56,373 bases of DNA from Longilinea sp035560795 (GTDB lineage: Bacteria; Chloroflexota; Anaerolineae; Anaerolineales; Anaerolineaceae), in assembly GCA_035560795.1 (NCBI GenBank), contig DATMYV010000011.1:1-56373 (forward strand). Reading direction: 5' to 3'. A model generated the notes under the pieces. The model was not told the origin of the DNA and searched no databases. It worked only from the letters and a program-made list of their open reading frames with translations. Of the stretch, positions 32,040-40,636 are shown one piece after another; position 1 is the stretch's first letter, and each line of letters opens with the position of its first letter. The translations under genes were made by a program, and so were the position numbers.

Positions 32040-34007
32040 ATGCCGCTCAAAATCCATCTTATCTTTAAAACTCACCTGGACGTTGGCTTTACCAATTATG
32101 CCGCAGTCGTGACAGAGCAGTATTTCTCCCACTACATTCCGGCCGCGCTGGCACTGGCCCGCCGCATGCGCGACCATGGTAAAGCGAACCGCTTCATCTG
32201 GACGACCGGTTCCTGGCTCATTTATGAATACCTTGAGAAGGCAGATGAAGCTGGCCGGCGCGAGGTGGAAGATGCCATCGTTTCCGGGGAGATCGCCTGG
32301 CACGCGCTGCCCTTCACAACCCACAGTGAGTTGATGGATGCCGACCTGTTCCGCACCGGTCTGTCGCTCTCGCAGCGGCTGGACAGTCGTTTTGGAAAAC
32401 GAACCATTGCCGCAAAATTTACTGACGTACCCGGCCACACACGCGGCATCGTGCCGCTGTTGGCTGAGGCAGGCGTGCAGTTTCTCCATATCGGAGTCAA
32501 CCCGGGCTCCAGCGTACCTAGCGTGCCGCCGCTCTTTCGCTGGCAGGACCCTTCTGGCGCTGAAGTGGTGGTGATGTACGAGAGCGGCTACGGCAGCGCA
32601 TTCGTCCTGCCGGGCAGCAAAGCAGCGCTGGCCTTTGGACACTCCATCGACAACCTCGGGCCGCAAAACGAGCAGGAGGTGGACGGCATTTTTGAGCACC
32701 TGCGAAAAGAATTCCCCGGCGCTCAGGTGGAAGCTTCCACCCTCAATGATTTTGCGAAAGATTTGCAGATGGTTAAGTCCGTTCTGCCCGTGGTGAGGCA
32801 GGAAATCGGCGACAGCTGGATTCACGGCGTGGGCAGCGACCCGCTCAAGGTGGCGCAATTCCGCGAGCTGCTGCGCATGCGCAAAGCCTGGCTGATCGAT
32901 TCTCCGGCACTGATGTCGGAAAAACGCTTTGACCGTTTCCAGCGAAAATTAATGATGATTCCCGAGCACACCTGGGGCATGGATGAAAAGACATTCCTGG
33001 GCGACCACGAAGCTTATTCTGCGGAGAAGTTTTCCGCGGCGCGCGGGAAGGAAAATTTCCGCAGCTTTGAAGCGTCCTGGGCAGAGCAGCGTGAATATAT
33101 CGCAGCTGCGCTGGATGAACTGGGCAAGACGCGGCGCGGCTATGAAGCGCGCAAACGGCTAAAGGCTATCAAACCGCAGCGCCCAAAGGTTTCGGCCTGG
33201 GAACCGTTGAAAGATACCTCATTTGACCTGCCTCAGTTTACGGCTGGCATGGATCCGCTGACCGGCGCGATCTGCCAGCTCACTATCACTCCAGGCGGCA
33301 AGCGCTGGGCGGATCCGGATCATCCGCTGGGGTTGCTGCTTTACCAGATATTTTCTGAGGCGGATTACGAGCGCTTCTTCAAGCAATATATCCGCCCGGA
33401 AGAGCAAAACAACGGTTGGAGCCGCGAAGACTTTACCAAGCCTGGTTTGGAGAAGGCTCACCCGCTCTCGCGCACCTGGCAACCGCGCGTTGCGAGGATG
33501 TACCGGCAAGGGAATTGCGTGCTGGTTCACCTGGTGGGTCAGCCGCAGGCTGTCAGTGAATACGGCTGCCCGCGCGATTTTTATCAGATGTATACCTTTG
33601 CGGAGGATAAGCCGCAGGTTGAGATAGAGTTACAATGGTTTGGTAAACCTGCCTGCCGCATGCCCGAGGCACTCTGGTTGGGATTCCGACCGCCGGTAAC
33701 TGCCGGCGTTAATTGGCGCATGGAAAAACTTGGCGAACAAATTTCACCGCTGGAAGTCGTGGCGAACGGCAACCGCCACCTTCATGCTCTTGGGCGCGGC
33801 GTGACCTATGCGGACGGCTTGCGAATTGACTCACTGGATGCACCGCTGGTAGCACCGGGCGAGCCGTCGCTTTTGGACTTCAACAATCAGCAGCCCGATT
33901 TGACAAAAGGGATGCATTTCAATCTTTATAACAACCTTTGGGGCACCAATTTCCCAATGTGGTTCGAGGATGATTGCAAGTTCAGATTCAGACTGGACTT
34001 TTCTTAG
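32040..34007 (+). CDS. DUF5054 protein, GH38-like glycosidase candidate
   Basis: This 655-residue protein resembles the N-terminal catalytic domain of GH38 alpha-mannosidases, with HTHLDVGFT-type metal-site sequence here read as KTHLDVGFT near residue 10, then WTTGSW near residue 56 and TTHSELMD near residue 91. The C-terminal third is beta-rich (about 380-655). The DUF5054 family is, to my knowledge, biochemically uncharacterised. No signal peptide is visible, so it should act in the cytoplasm on imported sugars, consistent with the divergent symporter and esterase. GGATATCGC rather than a strong ribosome-binding site precedes the ATG, with CTCCTCCC upstream. Confidence 0.75.
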   Translation: MPLKIHLIFKTHLDVGFTNYAAVVTEQYFSHYIPAALALARRMRDHGKANRFIWTTGSWLIYEYLEKADEAGRREVEDAIVSGEIAWHALPFTTHSELMDADLFRTGLSLSQRLDSRFGKRTIAAKFTDVPGHTRGIVPLLAEAGVQFLHIGVNPGSSVPSVPPLFRWQDPSGAEVVVMYESGYGSAFVLPGSKAALAFGHSIDNLGPQNEQEVDGIFEHLRKEFPGAQVEASTLNDFAKDLQMVKSVLPVVRQEIGDSWIHGVGSDPLKVAQFRELLRMRKAWLIDSPALMSEKRFDRFQRKLMMIPEHTWGMDEKTFLGDHEAYSAEKFSAARGKENFRSFEASWAEQREYIAAALDELGKTRRGYEARKRLKAIKPQRPKVSAWEPLKDTSFDLPQFTAGMDPLTGAICQLTITPGGKRWADPDHPLGLLLYQIFSEADYERFFKQYIRPEEQNNGWSREDFTKPGLEKAHPLSRTWQPRVARMYRQGNCVLVHLVGQPQAVSEYGCPRDFYQMYTFAEDKPQVEIELQWFGKPACRMPEALWLGFRPPVTAGVNWRMEKLGEQISPLEVVANGNRHLHALGRGVTYADGLRIDSLDAPLVAPGEPSLLDFNNQQPDLTKGMHFNLYNNLWGTNFPMWFEDDCKFRFRLDFS

Positions 34008-34091
34008 GGTTATTTTTTAGCATTTCAATGTGGATATCCATCAATTGAAGAACGATGCAGCTAGAGGGATCCTTTGTAAAGGAAAAACGCC

Positions 34092-34856
34092 GTGGTGCTG
34101 ACTGAACTGCAAAAAGAACGCTTCGATCGCAACATCAAGCTCAAGGGAATCGGAGAAGCGGGACAGGCGAAGTTGTTAAATTCGAGCGTTCTGGTGATCG
34201 GCGCCGGGGGACTGGGTTCAGCCGCGATACTGTACCTGGCAGCCGCGGGGATTGGCACAATGGGCATCGCGGATGGCGACCGTGTGGAAGTTTCGAATCT
34301 GCAGCGCCAAATTTTGTTCGACTTGTCCGATATCGGAAAATTGAAGGCAGATTCCGCCAGGGAAAAAATTGACCGGATAAATCCTGATCTAAATGTAATC
34401 ACCTATCCAGAAAAGATCACTGCGAAGAATATTGAGGGTATCCTGACTGAATATGATTTTATTCTTGAATGCACGGATGACCTGGGCTCCAAGTTTTTAA
34501 TCAACGATGCGTGCGTGCTGAAGAGAAAGCCTTATTGCTATTGCGGAGTGCTCGGCCTGTCCGGCCGTCTAATGACTTTTTTGCCCGGGCATGCCTGTAT
34601 GCGTTGTGCGTTCGAGGATCCCCGACCGGCATCTCCTCCCAGCTCAAAGCAAATTGGGATTCTTGGGGCGACGGCCGGGGTTATGGGGGCGATGCAGGCT
34701 GCCGAGGCGATCAAGTATTTGACGGGTTGTGGAAAATTATTGACGGATGCCGTGCTGCATGTTGACCTGGCCGATGGCTCATCCAACAGGTTATCCGTCA
34801 AGCGAAATAAAAAATGCCCGGTTTGCGGGAATCAACCAACCATTATCAGCCTGTAA
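34092..34856 (+). CDS. ThiF/MoeB/HesA-family adenylyltransferase
   Basis: This 254-residue E1-like enzyme activates the C-terminus of a MoaD- or ThiS-type sulfur carrier. The ATP-binding GAGGLGS is near residue 37, followed by the E1 pattern V-S-N-L-Q-R-Q near residue 66. Structural zinc is bound by CMRC near residue 172 and CPVC near residue 243, both present. The start is GTG at 34092 behind AAAGGA; no ATG fits better. It is convergent with an aldehyde:ferredoxin oxidoreductase gene, and in this setting a role in tungsto- or molybdopterin synthesis (MoeB role) is likely. Thiamine-pathway ThiF is the alternative. Confidence 0.85.
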   Translation: MVLTELQKERFDRNIKLKGIGEAGQAKLLNSSVLVIGAGGLGSAAILYLAAAGIGTMGIADGDRVEVSNLQRQILFDLSDIGKLKADSAREKIDRINPDLNVITYPEKITAKNIEGILTEYDFILECTDDLGSKFLINDACVLKRKPYCYCGVLGLSGRLMTFLPGHACMRCAFEDPRPASPPSSKQIGILGATAGVMGAMQAAEAIKYLTGCGKLLTDAVLHVDLADGSSNRLSVKRNKKCPVCGNQPTIISL

Positions 34857-34869
34857 ACAAAAAGAAGAA

Positions 34870-34894
34870 CCGGGCTGCTTTTTACGCAGCCCGG
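34870..34894 (-). terminator. Terminator between convergent ThiF-like and AOR genes
   Basis: CCGGGCTGC and GCAGCCCGG (34870-34878 and 34886-34894) form a perfect 9-bp stem with a 7-base loop. On the minus strand the stem is followed by the T-rich TTCTTCTTTTT, so it best terminates the oxidoreductase gene. It may also stop + strand transcription. Confidence 0.8.
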
Positions 34895-34915
34895 CAGTAA
34901 AAGGTATATTTCGCA

Positions 34916-37036
34916 TCAACCCCCAACCATCGGGACGCTTTTCTTTCCCTTTTTCATCCCGGCACCGGAATACAGGTATTCATTGACCAGACGCTCGGGC
35001 GTACCTGTACTGATTGCCAGATCGGGGATCATCTCTTCCAGTCCCAAACCTTGCAGGGTTTCTGCGGTTGGCACGCCATTCTGTTCGAAACCCATGCCCT
35101 CATAATATCCCTGGATCATAGTTTCTGCGTCGAAAGAATTGCCTCCAGAAGGGCCAGTTGGCAATGGCGGGCTACCGAGAGCCCTTTGAGAAATCTCATG
35201 CCGGATCGCACCTTCGCGCGCGTTAAACATTTGCCGTACGGTCTGGATTCTACCGCCGATTTCCAAAATTTCTTCAGCGTTCATTTTCCAACCGGTGGCA
35301 TGCTCAATCATCTCAAGCAGCTTGTAGTCGCCGAAGAAATACACGAACAAGCACAGACCTAGGCTCTCCATCACCTGGTGCATTTTAACCGGGACGGCAG
35401 AGGATTTGCCCTGTTGGTAGGGGTGGTCCGCGGTTGAGAGATGGTGCTTTAATGGCGGGAAGAATTCCGGCATGCCCATGATTCCGTAATCATAATTGCC
35501 GGAGGTATGGCGGCCAGGCGTGGGATCGGAAAGGAATGCCATTCCCCAGCTTTTTGTCAGCCGGAGGTCGTGCATGCCCATTTCGGATCCGTTGGCATTG
35601 ATCGCAAAGTGCTCGGTGCCAGGGAAGTGAGACCTGGCTGCGAAAACGCCGTCTGCGAGCTTGCTTCCAATCCCCTCGCGGGCGACCATGAGCTTCAACA
35701 ACGGCATGATGTAGGTCGGATCGCCCCATAAAGGCAGAAATCCTTCGGGATAATTCTGACAGGCAAAATCGGCTTTCTTAAAGAAACCCTGCTCAACGCC
35801 TTCCAACACATAAGCGACCACGCTTCCTGCTGAAATTGAGTCCATGCCGGCGCGGTTCAGGTACTCATTCGCTTGCAGAAGCAAATCCATATCGTTGTTC
35901 AGGATGAGTGCGCCGAACGAACAAACAGTTTCGTATTCGGGGCGGTGGGTTTCTTTTTCTTTATAAGGGAGTTTGTCATATTCGAGGATATAGCCGCATT
36001 TGAGCGGACAGGAAAAGCAGCCGTACTGTCGTTTTCCATAGGCGTTGAGTTTCTTGCCTCGCAGCTTCATGGCTTTTCGAAACGGGAAGTCTTTATAACC
36101 AACTCCCTTGTAATTTTTGACCGGCGAATCGCCATTTTGAGAAGAAATAATTGATGACATGGGCGTCCCAAGGGCAGCCCCTCCATACATGCCGCCCATT
36201 ACGACAGGCAACAGGTTGCTTGGAGCGGAGAGACCCATCTTTGCAATCCGCATAGCCGGCGCGGCATAATCAATTTTGGTTCCGACAGCCCGGATGATTT
36301 TGTTTTCTTTATATTCCTTCATGCGCGCAAAATAGAGTTTGATCAGCTCCTGCATTTTTTGCCGGTCATTGAATTCAATTTTATGATTGGCAACCAGGCA
36401 AAGCGCCTTCAACTTCTTGCTGCCCATCACCGCGCCGAGCCCGCTTCTGGCCGCAATGCGTCCTTTGTCGTTGGCAATGCCCGTAATGAGGGAAATGTTT
36501 TCTCCTGCCGGCCCAATGGCAGCAACTGAAGCGCGTTGGCCATGAAGCGCGACCAGTTCTTCATCGGTTTCGACGATATCTTTACCCCAAAGGAACGATG
36601 CGTCTTCCAGTGAAATCTTATCGTCTGTGATGAGAAGATAGACCGGTTTCTCGGATCTTCCAGTGAAAAAAATTGCATCGAACCCCGAACGCTTGATGGC
36701 AGGGCCAAACGAACCGCCGGCATTGGCATTGCCCCATCCGCCGTTGCAGTATTCGCCGTTGGAACGTTTCCCTTTTCCCGTCAGCGGGCTCTTTCCGCAC
36801 ACCATGTACCTGCCGGTGAATGGTGCGCCTGAGCCGGTCAGCAGTCCTGGCGTGAACCCGAGGATATTGTCGGGTCCTAACGGATCGCAGCCGGGCAGTA
36901 GGTGATGGTAAATGTAATAAGCCCCAAGACCGTATCCACCCAGGTACTTGCGGTAGATCTTTTCAGGGATCTCCTCGATATCGTAGGTTCGATCAGTTAG
37001 ATTCACGACCAGAATTTTGCCATGACATCCGTTCAT
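34916..37036 (-). CDS. aor: Aldehyde:ferredoxin oxidoreductase, tungsten type
   Basis: This 706-residue enzyme oxidises aldehydes to acids, or the reverse, with ferredoxin, using a tungsto-bispterin and one [4Fe-4S] cluster. The N-terminal AOR domain shows the PGLLTGSGAPFTGR stretch near residue 63. The cluster ligands C-x2-C-x3-C are Cys340, Cys343 and Cys347, and a C-terminal cysteine (GLCLF) can be the fourth. The ATG at 37036 is chosen because AAAGGA lies between it and the upstream in-frame ATG (37063). Length is slightly above the roughly 600-residue archaeal enzymes, as often in bacterial paralogues. The convergent ThiF-like gene probably supports its pterin cofactor. Confidence 0.9.
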   Translation of the reverse strand: MNGCHGKILVVNLTDRTYDIEEIPEKIYRKYLGGYGLGAYYIYHHLLPGCDPLGPDNILGFTPGLLTGSGAPFTGRYMVCGKSPLTGKGKRSNGEYCNGGWGNANAGGSFGPAIKRSGFDAIFFTGRSEKPVYLLITDDKISLEDASFLWGKDIVETDEELVALHGQRASVAAIGPAGENISLITGIANDKGRIAARSGLGAVMGSKKLKALCLVANHKIEFNDRQKMQELIKLYFARMKEYKENKIIRAVGTKIDYAAPAMRIAKMGLSAPSNLLPVVMGGMYGGAALGTPMSSIISSQNGDSPVKNYKGVGYKDFPFRKAMKLRGKKLNAYGKRQYGCFSCPLKCGYILEYDKLPYKEKETHRPEYETVCSFGALILNNDMDLLLQANEYLNRAGMDSISAGSVVAYVLEGVEQGFFKKADFACQNYPEGFLPLWGDPTYIMPLLKLMVAREGIGSKLADGVFAARSHFPGTEHFAINANGSEMGMHDLRLTKSWGMAFLSDPTPGRHTSGNYDYGIMGMPEFFPPLKHHLSTADHPYQQGKSSAVPVKMHQVMESLGLCLFVYFFGDYKLLEMIEHATGWKMNAEEILEIGGRIQTVRQMFNAREGAIRHEISQRALGSPPLPTGPSGGNSFDAETMIQGYYEGMGFEQNGVPTAETLQGLGLEEMIPDLAISTGTPERLVNEYLYSGAGMKKGKKSVPMVGG

Positions 37037-37367
37037 AATACATTTTCCTTTCAGATTACCCATGGCTGTAAGCAGCCGATTAATCTTCTTGGTTCGGTTG
37101 CTATGCTAGAATTTATTCATGCAATTATTCAATGGATTTTCCTTATTCTATTGTAGTGATTAATTCATTTCATCGCCATAGGTTGCCTATTTCTGATGAG
37201 GAAAAAGTAAACTGGTTGGCAGTGCAGCCATTTGAGACCCCCGGGTTCTCGCATCTGAATGCCTGAAAAGCAGATTAAAAAAATGGTTGGATCATTAATC
37301 AGCTAATGGATTCTGAAATATCAAAGTTTCGAATCGAAATTTCAACGATGGAAGGGGGAGATTTACC
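37037..37367. other. 331-base intergenic region between AOR and small ORFs
   Basis: The region is AT-rich. On the + strand, an extended -10-like TGCTAGAAT (37104-37112) is followed six bases later by an ATG (37119) opening a 14-codon frame; the same layout precedes the lipoprotein gene at 42420. The leader of the oxidoreductase gene occupies the left end. No other gene or repeat was seen. Confidence 0.4.
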
Positions 37368-37496
37368 ATGGAATGCATCGGAACAATCTTCGCAATCGTC
37401 GTCGGCGTGATCATTTATATTGCATCGCGCCAGCCGCGGGCGGCCCACCCGCCGCGTTCCGAATCCCCATCCACCAGGATAATCCGTCCGGTTTGA
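37368..37496 (+). CDS. Small single-span membrane protein, 42 residues
   Basis: A 42-codon frame starts at ATG 37368, seven bases after a strong GGGGGAG ribosome-binding site. Residues 4-19 (IGTIFAIVVGVIIYIA) form one transmembrane helix, followed by a basic Pro/Ser-rich tail (RQPRAAHPPRS) ending in RPV. Orientation with the C-terminus in the cytoplasm would follow from the positive charges. It is shorter than common gene-calling limits. A second short frame overlaps its stop codon. Function is unknown. Confidence 0.55.
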   Translation: MECIGTIFAIVVGVIIYIASRQPRAAHPPRSESPSTRIIRPV

Positions 37497-37636
37497 ATGG
37501 TTTGTTTACACTGTTCCTGCTTGATCGCTGGCTGGATGGCGGCGAACATGGGTTGAACGCGGAGCCCGGCGATCAGCCTAATCCGCTGGATGATGATGAC
37601 GCCAGCCGCTGGGATGATTCAGATGAGGAATATTGA
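37493..37636 (+). CDS. Small acidic ORF coupled to the preceding membrane peptide
   Basis: A 47-codon frame can start at TTG 37493, overlapping the previous stop (TTTGA). It begins with a hydrophobic stretch (NGLFTLFLLDRWL) and ends with a strongly acidic tail (DDDDASRWDDSDEEY). The two frames could be separate coupled peptides. Alternatively they were once one protein, N-terminal helix plus acidic tail, split by a frameshift or joined by ribosomal slippage; the frame also remains open upstream to 37373. No family was recognised. Confidence 0.4.
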   Translation: MNGLFTLFLLDRWLDGGEHGLNAEPGDQPNPLDDDDASRWDDSDEEY

Positions 37637-37828
37637 GTTGGAATCCAATGATGGTTTCTCACTGGAGGAAGAGAACCTTTTATCAGCAAGGAATTGATGG
37701 ATTATAAGGCCACAAGTTTTCGCCAATGCACCGCGCGAGATCGAACCCCAATTTTCCATTTGCCGCAGCCAGAATTGATTCAAGGTTGGAGCAAACCAGG
37801 ATTGAATAATGCTTCGATCATGAACAAA
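37637..37828. other. Gene-free stretch downstream of the acyltransferase operon
   Basis: About 190 AT-rich bases between the small acidic ORF and the SGNH gene stop, which face each other. I see no convincing gene, terminator hairpin or repeat in it. Confidence 0.4.
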
Positions 37829-38989
37829 TCAATGGTTTATTAATTCAAGAATCTTATCCCGCCAGTAATTCCATTTTGGACGTTCTTCGGCAGTAAAGAA
37901 AGTCCGCTCAACCGTCTCCCACAAAACGATATCGGGTTGGAACTCCTTTATGTAAGGATCGAAATCATCAGCATATTGAACAAGAATTACTTTGCTGAAA
38001 TGCCCTGCCAATTGCATGGGCATATATTCGCCAAAGGAATCCGCAAACAAAAGAAGGGCTGGCTGATCCGTTCGATTTGATGTATAAGACCGGATGCCTT
38101 CCCGGATTTCAGTCCTTTTTACGACCAGAGATTCAGGAGGGGTCAATGAAATGTCGGTTTCTTCGATCTCAGGAAAGCCCAGGATGGTGGAAAGATCCAG
38201 ATTATTGATAACGCTTTCTTGGACTGAATAAAAGGTAAGTGGAATGGGTGCTAATGAAGGAAAATCCCCAGACATTTGTTTTACAATTTCTTCAATGGCA
38301 AAGTAGGCGCCAAAATAGTTCCAGTGAGAGTCTGTCTGGTAATAGACCTTTCCTTCAGTTTTTGAGGAAATGAGGGCGTCCAAAACGTTGATAGCTTTTA
38401 TTCCATTATCGAGTTGAAGTCGCTGGTAAAAATTTCTGAATCGGCGTTGAGTATCAAGCCCTTTTTCATAACCGGGTAGATATTCAGGGTATACGGTTTC
38501 CTTATCCGGCGCAATGAGGAAATAGAATTTGATGTTTTTATTATTTTCAGGTTGAAGTTTCTGATTTATCTCGTTTTCCAACGACAATAATTTCTCTTCT
38601 GGGACAGGGTTCAAACCAAGAAAATCTTCAAAATCATTTTTTTCAATTGAATACATCCATCCATCCTGGCCCAGAACGACCCGGGTAGGCGTCGGGGATG
38701 TTTTGAAGATATTAAGCATGATTTGATGCCTGATCCGGATCATCGCATCCCGTAAACCAAAATTGTCATTAAAGAAATATTGAAAATTCTGAGGGAATTT
38801 TGCGATTGCGGATGGATTCCAACTCCAACCCGGCATTTTGGAAAGATATCGATTTTCAGTGTTGATATAAATGTTTTTTCCGCCCAGAATTTTATAGCCA
38901 ATCGGAAGAACAATGGTCAACATGAAAATAATTGATACGAACAGAGAAAGATTGAACGCTTTGAAGGTGGTTTTTTGTTTCTGTTCCAT
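37829..38989 (-). CDS. AlgX/AlgJ-like SGNH acyltransferase, membrane anchored
   Basis: This 386-residue protein has an N-terminal membrane helix (about residues 13-35) and an extracytoplasmic SGNH-type domain. The AlgX/AlgJ hallmark D-x-H-W appears as TDSHWN near residue 223, and a serine nucleophile is likely in ADSFGEY near residue 318. NFGLRD near residue 75 is another family pattern. Such proteins pass an acyl group, delivered by an MBOAT protein, to a polysaccharide. It is the last gene of the ligase-carrier-MBOAT-SGNH operon, the place DltD holds in dlt operons. The region downstream to the small ORFs is empty. Confidence 0.85.
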   Translation of the reverse strand: MEQKQKTTFKAFNLSLFVSIIFMLTIVLPIGYKILGGKNIYINTENRYLSKMPGWSWNPSAIAKFPQNFQYFFNDNFGLRDAMIRIRHQIMLNIFKTSPTPTRVVLGQDGWMYSIEKNDFEDFLGLNPVPEEKLLSLENEINQKLQPENNKNIKFYFLIAPDKETVYPEYLPGYEKGLDTQRRFRNFYQRLQLDNGIKAINVLDALISSKTEGKVYYQTDSHWNYFGAYFAIEEIVKQMSGDFPSLAPIPLTFYSVQESVINNLDLSTILGFPEIEETDISLTPPESLVVKRTEIREGIRSYTSNRTDQPALLLFADSFGEYMPMQLAGHFSKVILVQYADDFDPYIKEFQPDIVLWETVERTFFTAEERPKWNYWRDKILELINH

Positions 38990-39000
38990 AGCGTTCTTCC

Positions 39001-40362
39001 TTAGAATTGGAAATAAATAAAAGCCTGGTAGGTCGAATCAGCGACAGCCAATAATGACAGGACAAATAGGATCAAAAGGCCAATGGCTTCAATGGGTTTG
39101 ATCATCCAGCTAGGAATTGGCACCTGTTTTTTCTCGAAAAATTTCCCGATCCAGGAGCCCATCGGAACTGCGAAGAAAATTCCAAATGCCATCAAACCGA
39201 AATTGTATGGGGAAAAATACATTGGTAGCAATACTTGTAATTGTCCCGGGTTGTAAATTCCCACCATTGATTTTAGATAGGCTAAGGCATATTGAACGGT
39301 CGGGGAGCGGAAGAACACCCAACCGATTAACAGGATCAGTAGAGTGTAAACCCTCTTCAGCGTGCCAGGATATTTCTTATAACGATTCTTAAATAGCGTC
39401 TCGAGGCTGATACAAAAACCGTGAAGAAGCCCCCATATGATGAAGGTCCAATCTAATCCATGCCAAATGCCAACCAGGCCAAAAACGATCAGGATATTTA
39501 CATATTCGAACCATTTATATGGAGAGCGGCGGCGCGAGATCTCCAACGGCAGGAACACGTAATCGCGAAACCAGTTCGATAATGTGATATGCCACCGGCG
39601 CCAAAAATTGGTTATGCTGGTCGCGAGATAAGGATAATTAAAGTTTTCTGGAATATTAAATCCGAAAAACCGGCCCAGGCCAATTGCCATATCGCTATAG
39701 CCTGAAAAATCATAATAAATTTGAAGGGCATAACAGATTGCACCGATCCAGGCGATAGCTGGGGTGATGGTACCAGCCGAGATGTTGAAAATACTGTCAG
39801 TAATGATCCCAAGCGGGTTTGCCAGCAGCATTTTCTTGGCCAACCCGATGATAAGCCGTAGAACGCCCTCCTTTAAATCGATTTTGAAATTCTCCAGCTG
39901 TTCGCTGGTTTGCTGATAGCGCATGATCGGGCCGGATACGACCTTGGGAAAAAAGAAGGCATGGAATAGGAATTTCCATATACTCCGCTCGGGTTGGATC
40001 AGCTGGTTGAAAACATCAAAGAGATAGGCAAGAATTACAAAAACGAGAAATGATAAGCCGGTAAAATTGATTCCAAGAATTTTGACCAGTAATAATCCGC
40101 CAATATTTGAAATCACACCGACCAGCAACCATCTTTTCGCCTTTATTTCGTTATCGCCGGATTTTCCAATTTCAATCGCTAACCAAAACCCCCATAATGT
40201 GATCATCAGTGCAGCAAAGATTAAAACGGGCTCAAACCAGGCATAGTACAGCAGGCTGAGTAATAAAAGGACCGCAAATTTAAAACGTCTGGGGATAAAA
40301 AAGACAACCGCAAGAGTTATCGGAAGAAATAAAAACAGAAATAATGGCGAGTCAAGTGTCAA
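39001..40362 (-). CDS. MBOAT O-acyltransferase, AlgI/DltB-like
   Basis: This 453-residue integral membrane protein moves an acyl group across the membrane to an outer acceptor. It has about ten hydrophobic helices. The family's invariant histidine lies in GIWHGLDW near residue 299, with LLHGF shortly after, and the conserved FNYPYLATSITNFWRRWHITLSNW block is near residue 236. The start is TTG at 40362 behind AGGGGG. It follows the acyl carrier protein gene and precedes the SGNH gene by 11 bases. AlgI normally takes acetyl groups from acetyl-CoA, but the adjacent carrier protein suggests an acyl-ACP donor, as in DltB. Confidence 0.92.
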   Translation of the reverse strand: MTLDSPLFLFLFLPITLAVVFFIPRRFKFAVLLLLSLLYYAWFEPVLIFAALMITLWGFWLAIEIGKSGDNEIKAKRWLLVGVISNIGGLLLVKILGINFTGLSFLVFVILAYLFDVFNQLIQPERSIWKFLFHAFFFPKVVSGPIMRYQQTSEQLENFKIDLKEGVLRLIIGLAKKMLLANPLGIITDSIFNISAGTITPAIAWIGAICYALQIYYDFSGYSDMAIGLGRFFGFNIPENFNYPYLATSITNFWRRWHITLSNWFRDYVFLPLEISRRRSPYKWFEYVNILIVFGLVGIWHGLDWTFIIWGLLHGFCISLETLFKNRYKKYPGTLKRVYTLLILLIGWVFFRSPTVQYALAYLKSMVGIYNPGQLQVLLPMYFSPYNFGLMAFGIFFAVPMGSWIGKFFEKKQVPIPSWMIKPIEAIGLLILFVLSLLAVADSTYQAFIYFQF

Positions 40363-40395
40363 AACAACCCCCTACGGTGTTCTAGAGGATCCTAT

Positions 40396-40635
40396 CTATT
40401 TCACCCGCTTGCTCTCGATTACCCGGGTCAAATCGCCAACACTTTTCAATCCTGCCAATTCTTTACGTGAAAATTCGATCCGAAAATGGTTTTCTATCGC
40501 CAGGATCAGATTTGCATGCGACAGGGAATCCCATCCCTCCACGTCGTCAGCAGTCATTTCTGGCGAAAGGTTTATAGCTGGGTCGCCAAACACCTGTTGG
40601 AAAATCTGGATCAGTTCGGATGTTATGGTTGCCAT
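40396..40635 (-). CDS. Acyl carrier protein dedicated to the acyltransferase operon
   Basis: This 79-residue carrier protein has the phosphopantetheine attachment motif GWDSLSHANLI near residue 40, with the serine modified by a phosphopantetheinyl transferase encoded elsewhere. The variant G-W-D-S-L is typical of DltC-like and specialised carriers rather than fatty-acid ACP (D-S-L-D). Its ATG follows the ligase stop by one base and GGAGGAG lies inside the ligase end, so the two are made together. It sits between the ligase and the MBOAT gene. Fatty-acid synthesis genes are absent nearby, supporting a dedicated role. Confidence 0.9.
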   Translation of the reverse strand: MATITSELIQIFQQVFGDPAINLSPEMTADDVEGWDSLSHANLILAIENHFRIEFSRKELAGLKSVGDLTRVIESKRVK

Positions 40636-40636
40636 C

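Noticed and set aside
37493..37828. Possible tRNA or other structured RNA in the AT-rich gap
   Set aside because: The stretch GATCGAACCCC at about 37739 recalls a T-arm, but no acceptor, D-arm or anticodon arm could be built around it.
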